Positions 51,004 through 64,000 of a stretch of DNA of 64,000 bases are shown here, piece by piece. The notes below the pieces were generated by a model. The model ran no database searches. It saw only the letters and a list, made by a program, of their open reading frames with translations, and was not told the DNA's origin. The first letter of the stretch is position 1. Every line of letters begins with the position of its first letter. This DNA is from Archilochus colubris. Lineage: Eukaryota; Chordata; Aves; Apodiformes; Trochilidae. The DNA lies in NCBI GenBank assembly GCA_023079485.1, contig CM041115.1, positions 25,045,505-25,109,504 on the forward strand. Direction: 5' to 3'. Both the position numbers and the translations under genes were made by a program.

Positions 51004-52739
51004 CCTCTGGGCCTACTTCCCTTTAAGAGTGGTAGCAGCAGGTGCAGCCATGTACTGCTTACTGCTGCTGCTCAGTGATTGCCATCAGTACTGCTCTGAG
51101 TGTGCAGGCCTGGCTTACATGTAAGACAGGCTCAAACGTGGCATTGTGCTATCCTTTTAAATTCCAGAATAATTGAAGCATTTGCCTCCTAGGCTGTGCT
51201 TAAAGTTTCACATAGGTTGCTATATGCACAGATGTCAAATCTAATCAGTTTGATTCATGTGCATATGTTCTGTTCAGGTAAGCCAAGAATTATCACATAT
51301 AATTTTGTTTGAGTCTCACAAATGTTTTTGTCCTCCTCATGATTTTACTTTACAGCCTGTGGCTTTGTATTTTAATTCAAATCAGAGAGAGCTCTGTTCC
51401 AGTTTAATTCTCAATTTTATATGCTTGCCTACCCTGTATTATTTTGTTCTAAAGATCTATTTTACATCGATCATATTAATCCAGTAACCCATTTTTTAAG
51501 TCTAAAAACCCCCATTTGCAACAAAGTTGGATGCAGAGATAGTCATATCATTATAGTGCTTCAGCATTCCCAGTTAGTTCCTTGAACAAAGCCTGTTACA
51601 CACATCTGTTGTCATGTCTTCCAGTTGTGTGATTTTCCAAAGGTGAACCTGTATAAATAATCATGATGGTAAAATAGTGGCCTAGAGCTTCTTGATGGAA
51701 AAGGGCAGAGCAGGGACCTAATTTTCTTTGTGTTCTTCTATTTCATTTCAGGATTAATCTAGGTTTCATGTGGGGCTGCCAGCAGGATAAGATTCACTGT
51801 TGCTGTCATGATTATCTTGCCACCTGAAGTTCAGCAGACCTTGAGTTTTTAAATATCAACAGTTAGTTCTAGACTTCGAACTGTTATTTAATGGTGGAGA
51901 TGATTGGCACAATGAAATGAGTTTTCAACAGAACTTAGTTAAAAGTAGAACTAATAAAAATTTGAATATTGATGGAAAGTACTGTTTTAGAGTCAGGTAG
52001 GTGTTAATTAGACGTATAGCTCTTTTGGGTATCTAATTTCACTTTTGGAAATGGAGCAGTTTACATAACTGGTTTCTGAGAACCAGGTTCCCAAAAAGTA
52101 ATTTCCAAAGGCTACTGGTGTCCACAGTTCTTGCTGTTTTTACAAGGAGCAGGCAACACTGTGAAAGTCAGAACCTTTTTAACTAGGGTATCAAATGTTT
52201 AAGAATGGATGCTACCCCATGTCATGCAAAGTCTGTGTTTGCATAGTTAGGGAAAATAGAGCTTGAATCCTTTGTGGTGTGGTCCAGTTCTTTAACTGGA
52301 CTTCCAAACCAAAAAAAGGGGTTTTAGATCTTTCAAATGTGTGTTACCTCACTGAAATTCAAGCAACATTACTATTAAAATACTTTTAATTACAAGCTAA
52401 AACAAAATCAATTTTATCTTATTTTGTGTTGGTTTTTATCCTTTTTAAAACATAATCTTCAAGTAACATGATCTGATTTAAAACCCTCTCCCTTTTTTGT
52501 TTTTTAATTCTGTTCAAGTACACAATAGTTCCAAAGAAAAGATGAATAGAAAGAACTCATAACTCTCAGATACGTTGTGTAAATGAAACAAAAATCATAC
52601 CTTTCCCTTCCCGCTTTCTCTGCCCTTTCAGTGTTACCATCTATCTGGCCTTTAGTGACCTCGTACAACATCAGTTGGAAAGATTTAATAATAGTTGTTG
52701 GGGGTGGTGGGGTGAAGTACTTCTCAGTTTAACTAGAAG

Positions 52740-53460
52740 ACATCCACTGGCTTTTCTTTCCTGTGGAAAGAGGATTTCCATAACATTTGTTGGATGTGTA
52801 TTTCATAATAACCACCATGAAGTTCACCGCATTTAAGGAGTCGAGGAAGCCGAGATGAAAAGATATAAATTCATGAAGGCTCAGCTTCACAGCTGGTGCA
52901 TAATCCTTTCTCTTGTCACCGATGCCCTGGCCTCGGTACCCAGCAGAACAAAGGGAACTGAATTGGAAATGGTGGGAGCTGGGGAGCCTTTCGCTGGCAG
53001 CACGTCTGATGACCATGGGCCTTGTCAGGGCGCAGTGTGATGCCCTTTATTCTGGGTGACAGATGCGAGGTAGGTTCTGTGAGGGGAGAAGTCATTACTA
53101 GCACGAGGGCATTATCAGATCAAAAGTAACCAGCGATCAAACAAGGTAAAGGCCTGTGGAAAACAGGATTTCTGTCTGGCCTCAGCACCTGCCAGATCAC
53201 TGAGGAAAATACCTCCTTGTGTGTCAGGTTGCCTTGTTTCCCTTTCATGAGCGGTGGATTGATTGAAGGCGGAAACTGAACTGGAGATGGGAGAGTTTTG
53301 TTTCCTCTTTCTTTGGGACAATTAAAGGTGCTTTGCCGTGTAATGCTGACATGGGCTGCACAGATGAAAAATCTCTGAAAGACCCATGTTGGAAGTAAAA
53401 TGGTTAGGGCTTGGGTTTTCTGTTTCCCAGCTTGTTTCTGTGAATTTTTCAACGGCATTG
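52740..53460. other. Moderately GC-rich block in intron 4, possible regulatory element
   Basis: About 700 bp richer in G+C than its flanks, with low repeat content, and overlapping short open frames on both strands that do not read like a known protein. It has short homeobox-like and GATA/TCF-like words (attgattgaag, gacaattaaaggtgctttgc). This is consistent with a conserved non-coding element, but conservation cannot be judged here. Confidence 0.35.
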
Positions 53461-56400
53461 CATTGCAATGACAGAGGAAAAAAACAACATTAATGTTTTA
53501 TTTGAGTTTCTGAAGGAAAATGACCAGTTGTTATAGTCCTATGGGTTTTTTTCCTATTATGGTCCATGAATTAATGCACGCAAGGAACTAACATTTTGTG
53601 AATAGGCTCACAAAGGCAGGCTTGGTTTCTGCATTCTCTTAAAAATTTCATAAATTTATTAAAATGTCATTAAACAACAACACACGCATTTTTTTTAATG
53701 TTAGGAACACTTATATTCTGAATTACAGCAAAAAGTCAAGCTAGCATTAAGTTTTTACCTATTAGCGTCTCAAGTGTGATGATAATAAACCATATTTGAT
53801 ATTCCATAGTGTTCCACTTGTGAAATGTTTATCTACATAAATACACACCTTCAAAGCATAAGAAATTTTATAGCTTTGATTTCTCAATGTTTCCTGACAT
53901 AATTGTGTAATTTCTTGAGTTTTATTAAGTAAACTTGCAGGAACTGGAGCTCAATTTCTAATTTCTGCATGCTTCTTATTAAAGATTTTTTCGTTTTTAC
54001 AGCTAAAGTAAAATCAAAAGAAATTTCTTTTAGGAGGCATAGTTGTCACATTTTGATTATAAATTTGTGTTTCAACTCTCAAAGTAAGTATCCATATGCA
54101 TCTTGTAGAGTGTGTTATTGAAAACAAATGGAAATTAACTCTTAGAAATTGTTCTCTAGTTAGTTTGTCAGACACATAATCTTTTCGATGCTAACTAAAA
54201 TTAATTTTGTCCTAGTGAGGTTGGTTTTTTTTTTTGTTGTTAAATATGGAAGTTTGACTTTGTATATTGCCAGATATTTTAGAAAGTGAAAGGGTCCATT
54301 CCTGGTTTCCTTGACAACTCAAAGTAAAATTAAACTTAAAACTCTAGTAGTTTTACTATACAAAGCCATACATAGTTCAGTATCGATTAAAAAAAAAATA
54401 CAATTTCTGTGGAGCTCTAAACATTTGAAGGAGAGAGCAGAATTAATAGAAATATTTGTCCAATAAAAATACTTGTGTTCTGGGGTAGTCTGTATGTTTG
54501 CGGCAGGCTTTTTGTCCTGGACTGTGTAATATTTTGACTTACTTTGCAAGTTTCACACTTAAATTGATAGAAATTTAAGTCTTCCATTTCAGTTGACCAT
54601 GTGGTTTAAAACCAAATGATTTTCATACATAAAACAATTGCAGTTGGTGACTAGTATCCATTTGTATTTGGGAGAAAAATACCTTCTGATTGTGGAAACA
54701 ATTTACTTGATTTACATTTGCTTTACTGTCACATCACATTTTTCCATTACAAAGCTGAGTAACTTTTCAGCATTATAATGGAGGTTCTGAATCTCAGCAG
54801 ATCTATTGAAATCATCTGTGTTTCTCTGGGAAGTTACTCTAAGAAAATTTGTGTAATTGTAAAACTGAGAAAAATATGACTAAGGAGGGGATAGTTGGAT
54901 ATTCTTATTATATAAATGCAAGGTAATCAGGACATTAAACCTCATAAATAAAAGTCAATCAGGCAGCCTACTGAGCCAATAGTTACTAGAAAGGTCCAAG
55001 TCAAATCTTTGTGGTCTTTGAAAATGATCAAAGTGCCCTCCATGACCATCCAGTTCCCAGTTTTCTTTTGTTTTTACTTTGCTTTAATTAAAGAGAAAAA
55101 TATCACATTAAAGATGTATTAGCTAATGCAGGTAAAGCTCTTTGAACATGGAGAAGAGGAAACTGAAGGGAATGAGTATTTCCAAATATCTAATGTATTA
55201 GAAAAGTTACTTAAAATATGAATAACTATGGTAATACACAGTAACTGAAGTCGACTGTATTGTTAAGTTCGTAATTCTGAATTACACAGAATGATCTAAT
55301 GGTAGTATATATTCAAGATATTCTAAAGAATCTTAATCTGGTAAAAGGCATGTTTAGATCACTTACAGTTGTCAGATCACCACAAGATCATTCTGGTGAT
55401 AGAAAAACAATAGTAACAAAACAGAGTTCAAACAGTTGTACTGTTCCAAACCTCTTGGCTACATAGCACAAACTTATCATTCAAATGGCATTTGAATGTT
55501 GTGTATGTCCTAATATAGCATTGCTGAGTATGGAATCATCCATCATTAACACAAACATAACTTATTTTATATAGTGAAATCAGAAATATTTTCCATATTG
55601 ATCTATGTCTATTTCTGTAGTATTTTTTAATAGTATGAAATATTTCCCCATAGGTTCATGGTACACAGTGTTTTTAGCACTTTTGAGTTACTTGATAAAT
55701 GTAACATAGCTTGAGAAAGTAAATTAAGGTATTAATTTGGGCTGATTGGATGTCTTGAGATACGTTCTGCTGTTCCCATTGGATTCACCTTTAAGAATTG
55801 TTTCTGTTAAGACTTGTCAGTATGTGTAAAATGTAATTATGCTTCTCAATTATTTTTTTTCCTTTTAGCAAGAACTGGAGCATATCTTGTGCTGACTGTT
55901 GCTAATTTAATGCTGGAAGTACAAGTCCATGTGTGTTTTGGGTGGTCCTTCAACAAGAATTTTTTCATTCATTTCATGAAATGATGAGTTTGTGTCACAA
56001 GACATGGTGAAACCCTGTTTGATAAAACTCAAGTGCAGAATCAATGATAAAGGTTCATCTTACGTTTTGGAATGTGTGAGGAAGTTATTCAGGTGTGTTA
56101 CGTGTCTTGGAGGTTTTTCTTGTGTTGCTTTGTTTGCTTTGTTCCTCATATTTGGGTTTGGTTTGATTTCCTTCCCCTTGAATAGCTGGCACAGCGAGCT
56201 TTCTTCATTGTTACTTCAATGCATTTACACAAGGTATGGTTTAGTAACAAAGACAGCTCTTTGTTAGACATTTCACATTATTAAAAAACACTCATGAAAT
56301 TTTGAATGTGGCAAAAACGTCGTGGCTTGGAACATCAGAAATACTGCAGATATTCAAATTAAGATCTCTTTGATCTGACGACATCTTTTAAGTGTGTCAT

Positions 56401-57713
56401 CTATTTATGTACTGGCTAATGTTAGGATACATGTTTCACACAGATTGTGTAGGATGTGTGCAAATGTAGAAATAGCCTATGTTTTACAATGAGATATCTG
56501 TATCAGAGAATTTATCAATGACAGCATTAGTAAAGTGTGTAGCCTGTACAAATTTTTAAGTGTTCAGTTGGAATTACTGTTCTGACATTTATTCATTAAG
56601 ATTAAGAAGGGCTGTTAAACTAACCTCTTTGTTAACAATGAATACACTGTTGGTAGTATCTCCAGCATAATTTGCTATCAAGAAGGTTACAAACAGACCT
56701 TGCAAACTATGCTGCAACTGCGCTGTATCTTAAAATCCTGTTTGAGCATTCTGTACTTCAGTGAACAAGGCAAATCTGAAACCCTGAAAAAGGTTATTAA
56801 GATGTTGTGCACATTTTTTAATACTCTTTCATAGTTGGTGGGGCTTCTGTTTGTGAGATGTCACTTGAGCAGTAAGATGAGAGACCCTTGAGGTGTACCG
56901 AAGTATTGCCTACCACTTGAGTTTCTTCTGTGTTGACTGGAGCGCAGAGTGTAAACAATAGGGGAGGAGTAGCAAAAAGGAAAGCTTGGACAGTTTCCAA
57001 AGCCCTGGTGTATGCGTATGAGAAGTAAGGCTAGGAGGCTGAGTTTTATTTGCAGGCTTTGCTCGTGGGCTTTGAGCCCCCCTGCATCCCTTCCCAGGTG
57101 GTAGATGGCTTTCAGAGCCAGTGATGGCTTGAGCCCCGTTCTCAAGACGGGGTTGAATGGGACCTCTGCCCCAGGGTTCACATGCTTGCCCACTGAAAAA
57201 AAAGTAACAAATGAGAACAGATGACAAAACAGAAGTGAATAGTAAGGGAGAGGAAGAAAAGCGAAAACAAAAGGTAGGAATAAGAATGAAAAGGGAAATG
57301 GTAGGGGAGGAAAGGAGGACAAAGGAATGAAATGGCGGTAAACAGTGAGCTCTATCAAGTCACATTCATATGGTGTGCACTCTTTATTTCAACAAGAGCT
57401 GCAGTAGAATTTCCACTTAATGTTTTGATGATCGTTGTTGTGTGGTGGTAGTGTGCTTTACAGTGGTAAGAGTTATCAGAATGGTGAAATTTGAGAAATA
57501 TTTAATGTTGTTTCTTGTTAAAGTCATGTGATTGTTGACCCTTTTGTAATAATTTTGCTGGGTAGCTGGTTATGTACATTTCTGAAAGAAGTTTCTTATA
57601 ATTATTTGCTTGTTTTGGTCTTCTTTCTGACTTGTGTAAGCTATATCCTTAGGGTGCATTAAGCCTCTATAATTCAGAGATTGCCTTAACTTGCAAAGTA
57701 GATATCACCAAAA

Positions 57714-57743
57714 ATTATATATATATATGTATATATATATATA
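57714..57743. repeat. TA microsatellite
   Basis: Interrupted TA run with a single G, in intron 4. Confidence 0.9.
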
Positions 57744-58967
57744 AAGGAAATAAACAGAAATAAATGACGACCATAGGTCTGAAAATTAAAGGAAATAAAT
57801 TCTGCACTTGATAAACTAACATGAGGTCTAAATTACTTGTTACAGTATGTTTAATGTCTTTACTTTTCTGAAGGGGAATATTGCCTCTGTTTTCTAGATT
57901 AGTTTTTCATACAACAAAACATTGTGTTTAAAGATGCTGATAATTCTTTTTGGTCTGCCTGAATTGTGTGATATATAGTATTCCACTCCTAACAAATCAA
58001 GTCAGAAATTTGCCACATAATTAAAGCTGTATTATGAAGGCAGCTGGGAATGTGGAAATTGATAATTTGCTTATTTTGAACATGGGTTAAGTAATGTAAA
58101 GAACAGAACAATCTTGTTGCAACTAGTACTATTCCAAAAAGAAAAAGTGGGTGAGAGATGTGTGTATGATCTGGCACCTTTAAAAGGTGACCTGGGCATC
58201 AAATTCTGTGAAATCTAGCACTTTTTTTTCCTCATCCATCTCTTCAGCTTTTACTTTTTCTTGAAAAAATTTAATGAACCTCATACCAAAGTGTACTGGC
58301 CATGCAGTACTCAGTTTATCTCTGGGGTGCCAATTTCTGCTGCTTTACATGTAACTAGCACATTACCTCATGAATATGTCTAGCTACTATTACAAATTAG
58401 TGCCAGTAATTTTTGTGCTGTCGGAAAAGCTGTTGTAGAAGATAACAGTAGAAGTATGCCCAAAGCAGATTGATTCTCATCTGTGTTTTAGCAGGAAATG
58501 ATTGGAGGAAGGTCTTAGATTATAATCTTGTTTTTGTCTACTGTAAATTAATTTTCATATTACTGAAACACACATAATGTTTCATATTTTTAAGTTATAT
58601 GAAGGAAGTATTTATCTAAATTAAAGAAAAAGCTCAGAAAACCTTTGATACGGTTGTCACACCTCCCTTCTCTCCTTTCTTTTGTGTCAGTTTTTGTTGA
58701 ATGTGTTAGTAAGGTTTCACTTGGCATATTTTTCATTCGAGATGTTTTTTGATCCTTATCAACAGAGTTTTACTGCATTATTGTTCTATAATCTTAATAT
58801 TAAACATTAATTTAATGGAAATACATAATCAGCTATATTATTTGTTACGGTCTTTAACTTGTCTGTTTCCCTGAAACTGACGTTAGCCCCGTGTATACAT
58901 TTCATGCCTTTTCTTCTTCTATAACTGTATTCTGCATTTAAACAATTGTGGATTTATCTAATCCCAC

Positions 58968-59001
58968 TTTTTTTTTTTCTTTTTCTTTTTTTTTTTTTTT
59001 T
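58968..59001 (+). repeat. T-rich tract
   Basis: T runs broken by single C, followed by taattctagg, which resembles a splice acceptor. The sequence after it matches no FBXL17 repeat and hits stops quickly. Confidence 0.8.
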
Positions 59002-60350
59002 AATTCTAGGAATTTTAATGAACATGACTAACCTAAATTCAAGGAAGAAACATTTACTTTGTTTATTACTAACGATGCCGCAAATATTGACAAAGTAGAA
59101 AACAAGTAAATTCAGTTCTTAAAAAATGGTTTTCTGTTGCTATCCTTGTTATTTACTAATTCAGAAGCATTAATTTGAAGCTGAATGCAAAAAATATGTG
59201 AACTGAATAACAAAGCAAAAATGGATAGAAATATCCTGTGCCTGCTTTTCCAGTGTACTTTCTGCACTTTTGGATTTATCTTTGACACTGTGTTTAACTG
59301 TTTGAAGAAATGAATATTTTTATACCTTTTTAACTGCAGCCTTTAAGGTTCAATTTTTTAGTAAGGAGACAGTGTTGATAATTCTTAATTTTCAGCTTTA
59401 ACTAGAAAGTGCTTTTGATATAGCACACATTTTCTTGAATGATATTACATTGTATATCCTAAACTGAATTTATGATTTGATTAAATTAACAGTCTGTACT
59501 TTAACCTTACAGTAAAAGGCGAAATGACCCCAAGAAAGCAAAAATACTTGTACTTCATAATATTGTATATATGTGTACATTTTGGTCATGAGTGTACCAG
59601 TAATTTTGCATAGCAGGATCTATCTTCTATTCATCTAGTTATTCATCTAACTATATAAGTTAGTGTAAGTCTGTTTATACAGACAGTAGTTAGCATTTGC
59701 AAACATACATTAAGTTAAAAATTAAGTTTTAAAGTAGTGCTCTGCATGCACTATCACGAATTTGTTACTGAGCTTCTGTCACTGCATGTTAAATATGAGG
59801 GCACATACACAAAGATGTGTGTGTGCATGTGTGTGTATACCTTAATTTCATGCTTTGTGTGTGGGGCAGATTCTGAGAAATATTAAGATCCTATGTAAGT
59901 AAGTGCAAGGAACTTAACACTTACCTTGTAATAATTTTTTGTAAAGGAATTGGCTTGGGATAAGTACAAATCATGTTCATTTATGCATACAATTTATTAA
60001 CTGAAAAGAAGGCTATTCACAAGCCTTTACATCTCCTAAGTTGAAGTGGTATACGTTACCCTTTCTCATTGAGCTGTCTCTTCATCACTGTAGATTGCTT
60101 ATGTTATGGAGAAAATATTTTTAAATTAATGGAAATAATACCTTTTAAGTAAAAGAAGTACATTTAAAAAGTGCAGCTAATTAATCAGTATGTAGTCCTA
60201 CTTTGTTAATATTAAACTTATATTCTTTTCAACAGTAATAGAAGACAAAAATAAGGATGTTTAATTAAAAAAATCTTTAATTAAAATATGCATAATAAAA
60301 TTATTTGTCTGACATTTGTACATGATTAGCCATATGTGGTTGTTCTTCAG

Positions 60351-60392
60351 AATTGTAGTTTAACATATAATAATTGTAGTTTAACATATAAT
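60351..60392 (+). repeat. Perfect two-copy tandem repeat, 21-bp period
   Basis: Two identical 21-bp units beginning aattgtagtttaacatata. A third, decayed relative follows. Confidence 0.9.
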
Positions 60393-61292
60393 AAATTTAA
60401 TGTATAATAATTCAGTCTATTTAAAAAAGATAGTAGTTTAAATTATGACCAACAGTAGTGTGGCTGTGTAGAATATTCATTGCTTTATTGTGAAGTTGCA
60501 GGGGTAGTTATATATTGATCACCTGTATATGCTGGGCTACAGTTTGCTTGTTAAGTGCCTATTCTGTAATGTATTGTTTTTAGTAGTATTTAAGTACATT
60601 TAAATATTTATCAAGTACTAAAAATTAATATATGCTATGGCAGCTACCAACAGAACGAATATCAGAATATTTCCCATCTCCTATATTACAGAAATAATTT
60701 TGAGGGGAAGTATGCAAACAGTTTTAGATTTCGTGCTTAGTAGCTTTGCATTAGAATCCAGCTTTTTATGCTGAAGTATATAGTGTAAAATTGTTACAGC
60801 TGTAGAACATTTAGTGTCCTCATTAGTTTGCAACATAATTGTTGTGAATAGTTAAGGTGTGTTAATGAAGGGAAAAAGGTATCGTTATACCTTGGGTGGT
60901 TTAATGTATCTTCAGATCATTAGCAATGAAAGACTTTTATTCAGACCATTTCTTTCTCCTGTAGGTGTAATAGTTAATTGCTTTGTTCCTGTGGTTATAG
61001 ACAATCTATTTGCTGCTGTGAACATGAAAGAAGCTATTTTTGCTCAGCTTTTTTAAGGTCTCCTTTCTCTTTTCTGCTCTAGTGTGACATCTTGCTTTAG
61101 GTTCACTTTTTTGGGAAGGTTATTTAAAATGTATGTTTACTATTATTTAGGTGAAAGTGAATCTGTGTAAAACTGAAAAGACCGAATTAGTGGTAAAGGT
61201 CAGGAAGTACAAAATTAAATATATCCATATATAAGTATTTTGGAGTAGCTTTTTTGAGTAATAGTGTTTTGTCTGAGTCCTCCTCCCTCCCG

Positions 61293-61316
61293 CCCCCCCC
61301 CCCCCCTTTTTTTTTT
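61293..61316. repeat. C14-T10 homopolymer junction
   Basis: Fourteen C directly followed by ten T, after a CCTCC-rich run, so the whole 61278-61316 stretch is nearly pure pyrimidine. The exact count may be affected by sequencing error. Confidence 0.85.
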
Positions 61317-62597
61317 CCTTGACTAGTGTTACAGTGTATGATCCATGCAGAACTGAAGAGGTCTAGCTCTATTTGCTGAGTTTATAACTCAAAAAACCCA
61401 GACCAAATTGCCCACCTTACTGTTCACCGTTTTTATTGCAGTGTATGGATAATGATAAATCTGGAGAAAAAAGAAAAAGGTATATGAAAGGAAGGATGTC
61501 ATCATAAGAAAAGGGTTCTTTTTTGAAGAGGGACTAATCAGATGACACTGATGAAAAGAGGTCTTTGAATCTTTATGATCTGATGTAGGTGTCTGAGGTC
61601 TTGAATTTTGTACTTACAAGTCACATTTTTCGATGCAGTTTGTCAGACTAGATGTGATTAATCTATCTGTCATTCTGAATTGACATTGGAGAACCTTGTC
61701 AGGGTGTACATAATGATGAATGACTTGTCAGCTTTTGATAGTAATATTATATTTACAACTAACAAAATTTAAACATGCATCATTTTGTCCTTCAAATGAG
61801 CTGTTCCTTTGATTTTTGGGAAAATGTGGTTCTTGAGAAAAAGAAAAGCTGCACTTCGCTGGAAATATTTAGCTCATTTTAGCCTTTTGCACTGTTAGTT
61901 AAGGATACTTGTTGTTGCATACTAATTCATGTACTAACAGTTTGTTTGAAACTTGGTTATAATTAGTATTTTCATCTTTTCTTGCTACCTTTATGTATGG
62001 GTCACTTGAAATACAAATTGTTTTAAATTATCATTCATACTTTCAGGTACTAAAAATGATGAAAATTTGATGTTAGTTGTAACATCAAAATACTATTTTA
62101 CAATTTTAGGAGGTGAGCCTGTGTCTACGACTAGTTTAGAACTGAAGCAGGCAATATATAGGCAACAGATATGTTTAACTTGAAAGTCAGAGTTACTCAC
62201 TGCCAGCAAGGACCTAGCTTAGAACCTGCAGAATGCCAAGGCAAAGGAAATGTTCTTCCTATTTGACAAGCTTTTCTACATAATGTAACACTGGAGTTTT
62301 CCCGACAGGACAGGCTTTCCTTGTTGTCTTGGGTAAACCACCTAACTCCACTGTGCATTTATTTCCCCGCTGACGCAACATTGCTAATATGAGCCAGTTT
62401 ATGAACTGTGTGAAGAACAATATTTTCAATCTGCTCAAAGATTGAGACTTAAGACTCATGGGAGCTATAACATACATTGTTCAAGTTTGACTCTTGAAAA
62501 TGTATTAATTTAGTTAGGAGTTAGAATAGCTGTTAAATTGTATGCTTCAGTGGTTGGCGGTAATTAACACTGAGGAAAAATAACGCATTTGTAGTAG

Positions 62598-62870
62598 ATT
62601 GGAGTGGCCCTCAGAAGCTATCTAGTCCATCCTTGTGGTCAAAGCTAGAGGAGGTTGTTCAGGCCTTGTAAAGTTAAGTTTTGAGTATCTACAAGAATAC
62701 TCCACAGGCCTTCCAGACAGCCTTTTCCAGTGTCTGGCCACCTTGCTGCTGTTGTACTCTTGCTAGCACTGCCTGTTACCCATTCCAGTGAGGCCAATAC
62801 TTGCAATATGCATTCATCTGCTGTGTAGAAATTCTTCATTTTCCTAGTGAAGATGACGGAATTGCAGCCA
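62598..62870 (-). mobile_element. Old CR1 fragment, minus strand
   Basis: Recognisable reverse-strand CR1 3' region: ttggagtggccctcagaagc, ctatctagtccatccttgtg, gaggttgttcaggccttgta, and a ccttttccagtgtctggcca block. It is ancient and heavily substituted. The right border is uncertain. Confidence 0.7.
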
Positions 62871-64000
62871 TACTGTAAGGATTGATAAATTGAGTCACTT
62901 TTCCAAACCCACAAAATAATTTTGAAAATCAAAAGTTCTTCCAGACTTCGCCTGTATGTGGACAAGAACTTTGAAGATCTGTGATTAATTATTTATTAGT
63001 GAGAATGAGAAACTGGATGGACGTTTCAAATGTTAACATTTATGTACATATAAAGTATGTATATTGAGGAAACAAGTGGGTATGGAAGTGATAAATAGAA
63101 TGGAAAAAAGTAGTTGGAAATATTAAGAATGTTGGTTGATGTTCTGTGGCATATTGTAGTTATGGAATTGTGTCTGAGTAGTTAATCTGGAATTTTCTTG
63201 AGAGGTAATTAGTGTAGACAACTGGGTGAGTAATAATCTTGTTCATTTTTAAGGCTAGCAAGCAGAAGATACCAGCTTTTTCAGTGGATCACTAAGATAC
63301 TGAAATGTAAACAATTTTGAGAAAGTTCAGTGATACTGATATTTGGAAGAGTTTGCTGGAAGAAATATGGTTGTAAGAAGCACAAAACAACTCAAGATAT
63401 GAGGAACTGTGAAAATTCTTCCTTAAGGTCTGGTAGTGAAGTGAAGCTTTTTGTAGGAGCAGTAGCTGAGTAGCTGTTTATCCATAAGTTTAATGGATTA
63501 TATTGGTAATTATTGTCAGACTTCCGGGTGGAAGGAATGACATTTCTGACAAAGAAAAAGATTTTATGCTGTCTTTGCATGGTCTCTGTGTAAGTGCAGG
63601 TGCCAGAAGAGAAAGGGTAGTCTTTTTGGTAGAAATGGCAATTTCAGGAAAGAAATAACAACAACAAAAACCTCCATAAAACCTTGAAAGTACTTCTGTA
63701 GCAAGCACAATTTGGAGATGAAGTGAAAGGTATAATCCTATACAATAAGGAAGCCTTTTAACAAAGTCTTTTTAAGCCTTTTAGGAAATGTGGTCTGTGG
63801 GAGCTATCTTCATACCGATTATGCTTTTAATGCTGGTAACAACAGTACTGGACAAAATACCCACCTTCAGTTACTTTTACTGAACGCAAAGCTCCATTCT
63901 TTGATATATTTTTATAGGAAATAGAGGAAAGAGTGGAGGTAGCTTAAGCAAACCAGTGGAGTATCAGAAAGGATGTGTGCTGGAGAATTTATTGTTTGTA

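Larger units (their letters stand above)
34920..64000 (+). other. FBXL17: FBXL17 intron 4, 5' part (at least 29,081 bp)
   Basis: Starts at the gtaagt donor after exon 4 and runs off the window. FBXL17 is known for very large introns in other vertebrates, so this is expected. It holds three old CR1 3' ends, the G/T-only tract, several poly-T and TA tracts, and two blocks of atypical composition described separately. In 34920-39760, 44165-47680, 47898-50980, 53460-57710, 57745-58967, 59002-61292 and 62870-64000 I see only unassigned AT-rich DNA. Confidence 0.85.

Noticed and set aside
58968..59040. A pyrimidine tract plus tctagg resembling a splice acceptor
   Set aside because: The downstream sequence does not encode an FBXL17 repeat and reaches stop codons within a few residues.
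62645..62965. A 106-codon minus-strand frame
   Set aside because: It overlaps an old CR1 3' fragment and reads as chance translation of it.
34920..64000. Search for FBXL17 exon 5 (expected to open with a VTDQ-type leucine-rich repeat)
   Set aside because: No acceptor followed by such a reading was found. Intron 4 appears to continue beyond the window.

Overview
The window looks like a piece of a bird nuclear chromosome. The evidence is several CR1 LINE fragments with typical avian 3' ends, two degraded avian-type retroviral LTRs, AT-rich CpG-poor spacer DNA, and one CpG island carrying the first exon of a vertebrate gene. I cannot fix the species. No CRISPR array, operon, tRNA or rRNA gene was recognised.

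The one confident host gene is FBXL17 (F-box and leucine-rich-repeat protein 17), on the + strand. Its first four coding exons lie at 20936-21685, 32580-32702, 33821-34078 and 34788-34919. All introns are phase 0 with GT-AG borders. Together they give 421 codons: a low-complexity N-terminal region, the whole F-box (split between exons 1 and 2) and the first leucine-rich repeats. The remaining exons lie beyond the right edge, because intron 4 fills everything from 34920 to the end. A CpG-island promoter and a 10-codon upstream ORF precede the start codon.

Layout. 1-20440: intergenic DNA upstream of FBXL17, with CR1 fragments (1-1139 minus, 2452-3100 plus, 16324-17060 minus), LTR remnants (14731-15492, 18868-19430), a TA microsatellite, and one unidentified protein-like minus-strand reading frame (13635-13984). 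20440-21890: CpG island, promoter and exon 1. 21686-32579: intron 1, holding the most interesting item, a broken endogenous bornavirus-like insertion. It has a nucleoprotein-like part (22951-23794) followed directly by a probable phosphoprotein-like part (23795-24404), in viral gene order and in the sense orientation of FBXL17. 32580-34919: exons 2-4, closely spaced. 34920-64000: intron 4, with old CR1 3' ends (40285-40463, 47681-47897, 62598-62870), a 280-nt tract of only G and T (43849-44128), poly-T and TA tracts, and two blocks that look unlike their surroundings (39760-40070 and 52740-53460).

FBXL17 encodes the substrate receptor of an SCF ubiquitin ligase that acts in quality control of BTB-domain dimers. 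Everything else is repeat-derived, viral fossil or unassigned non-coding DNA.
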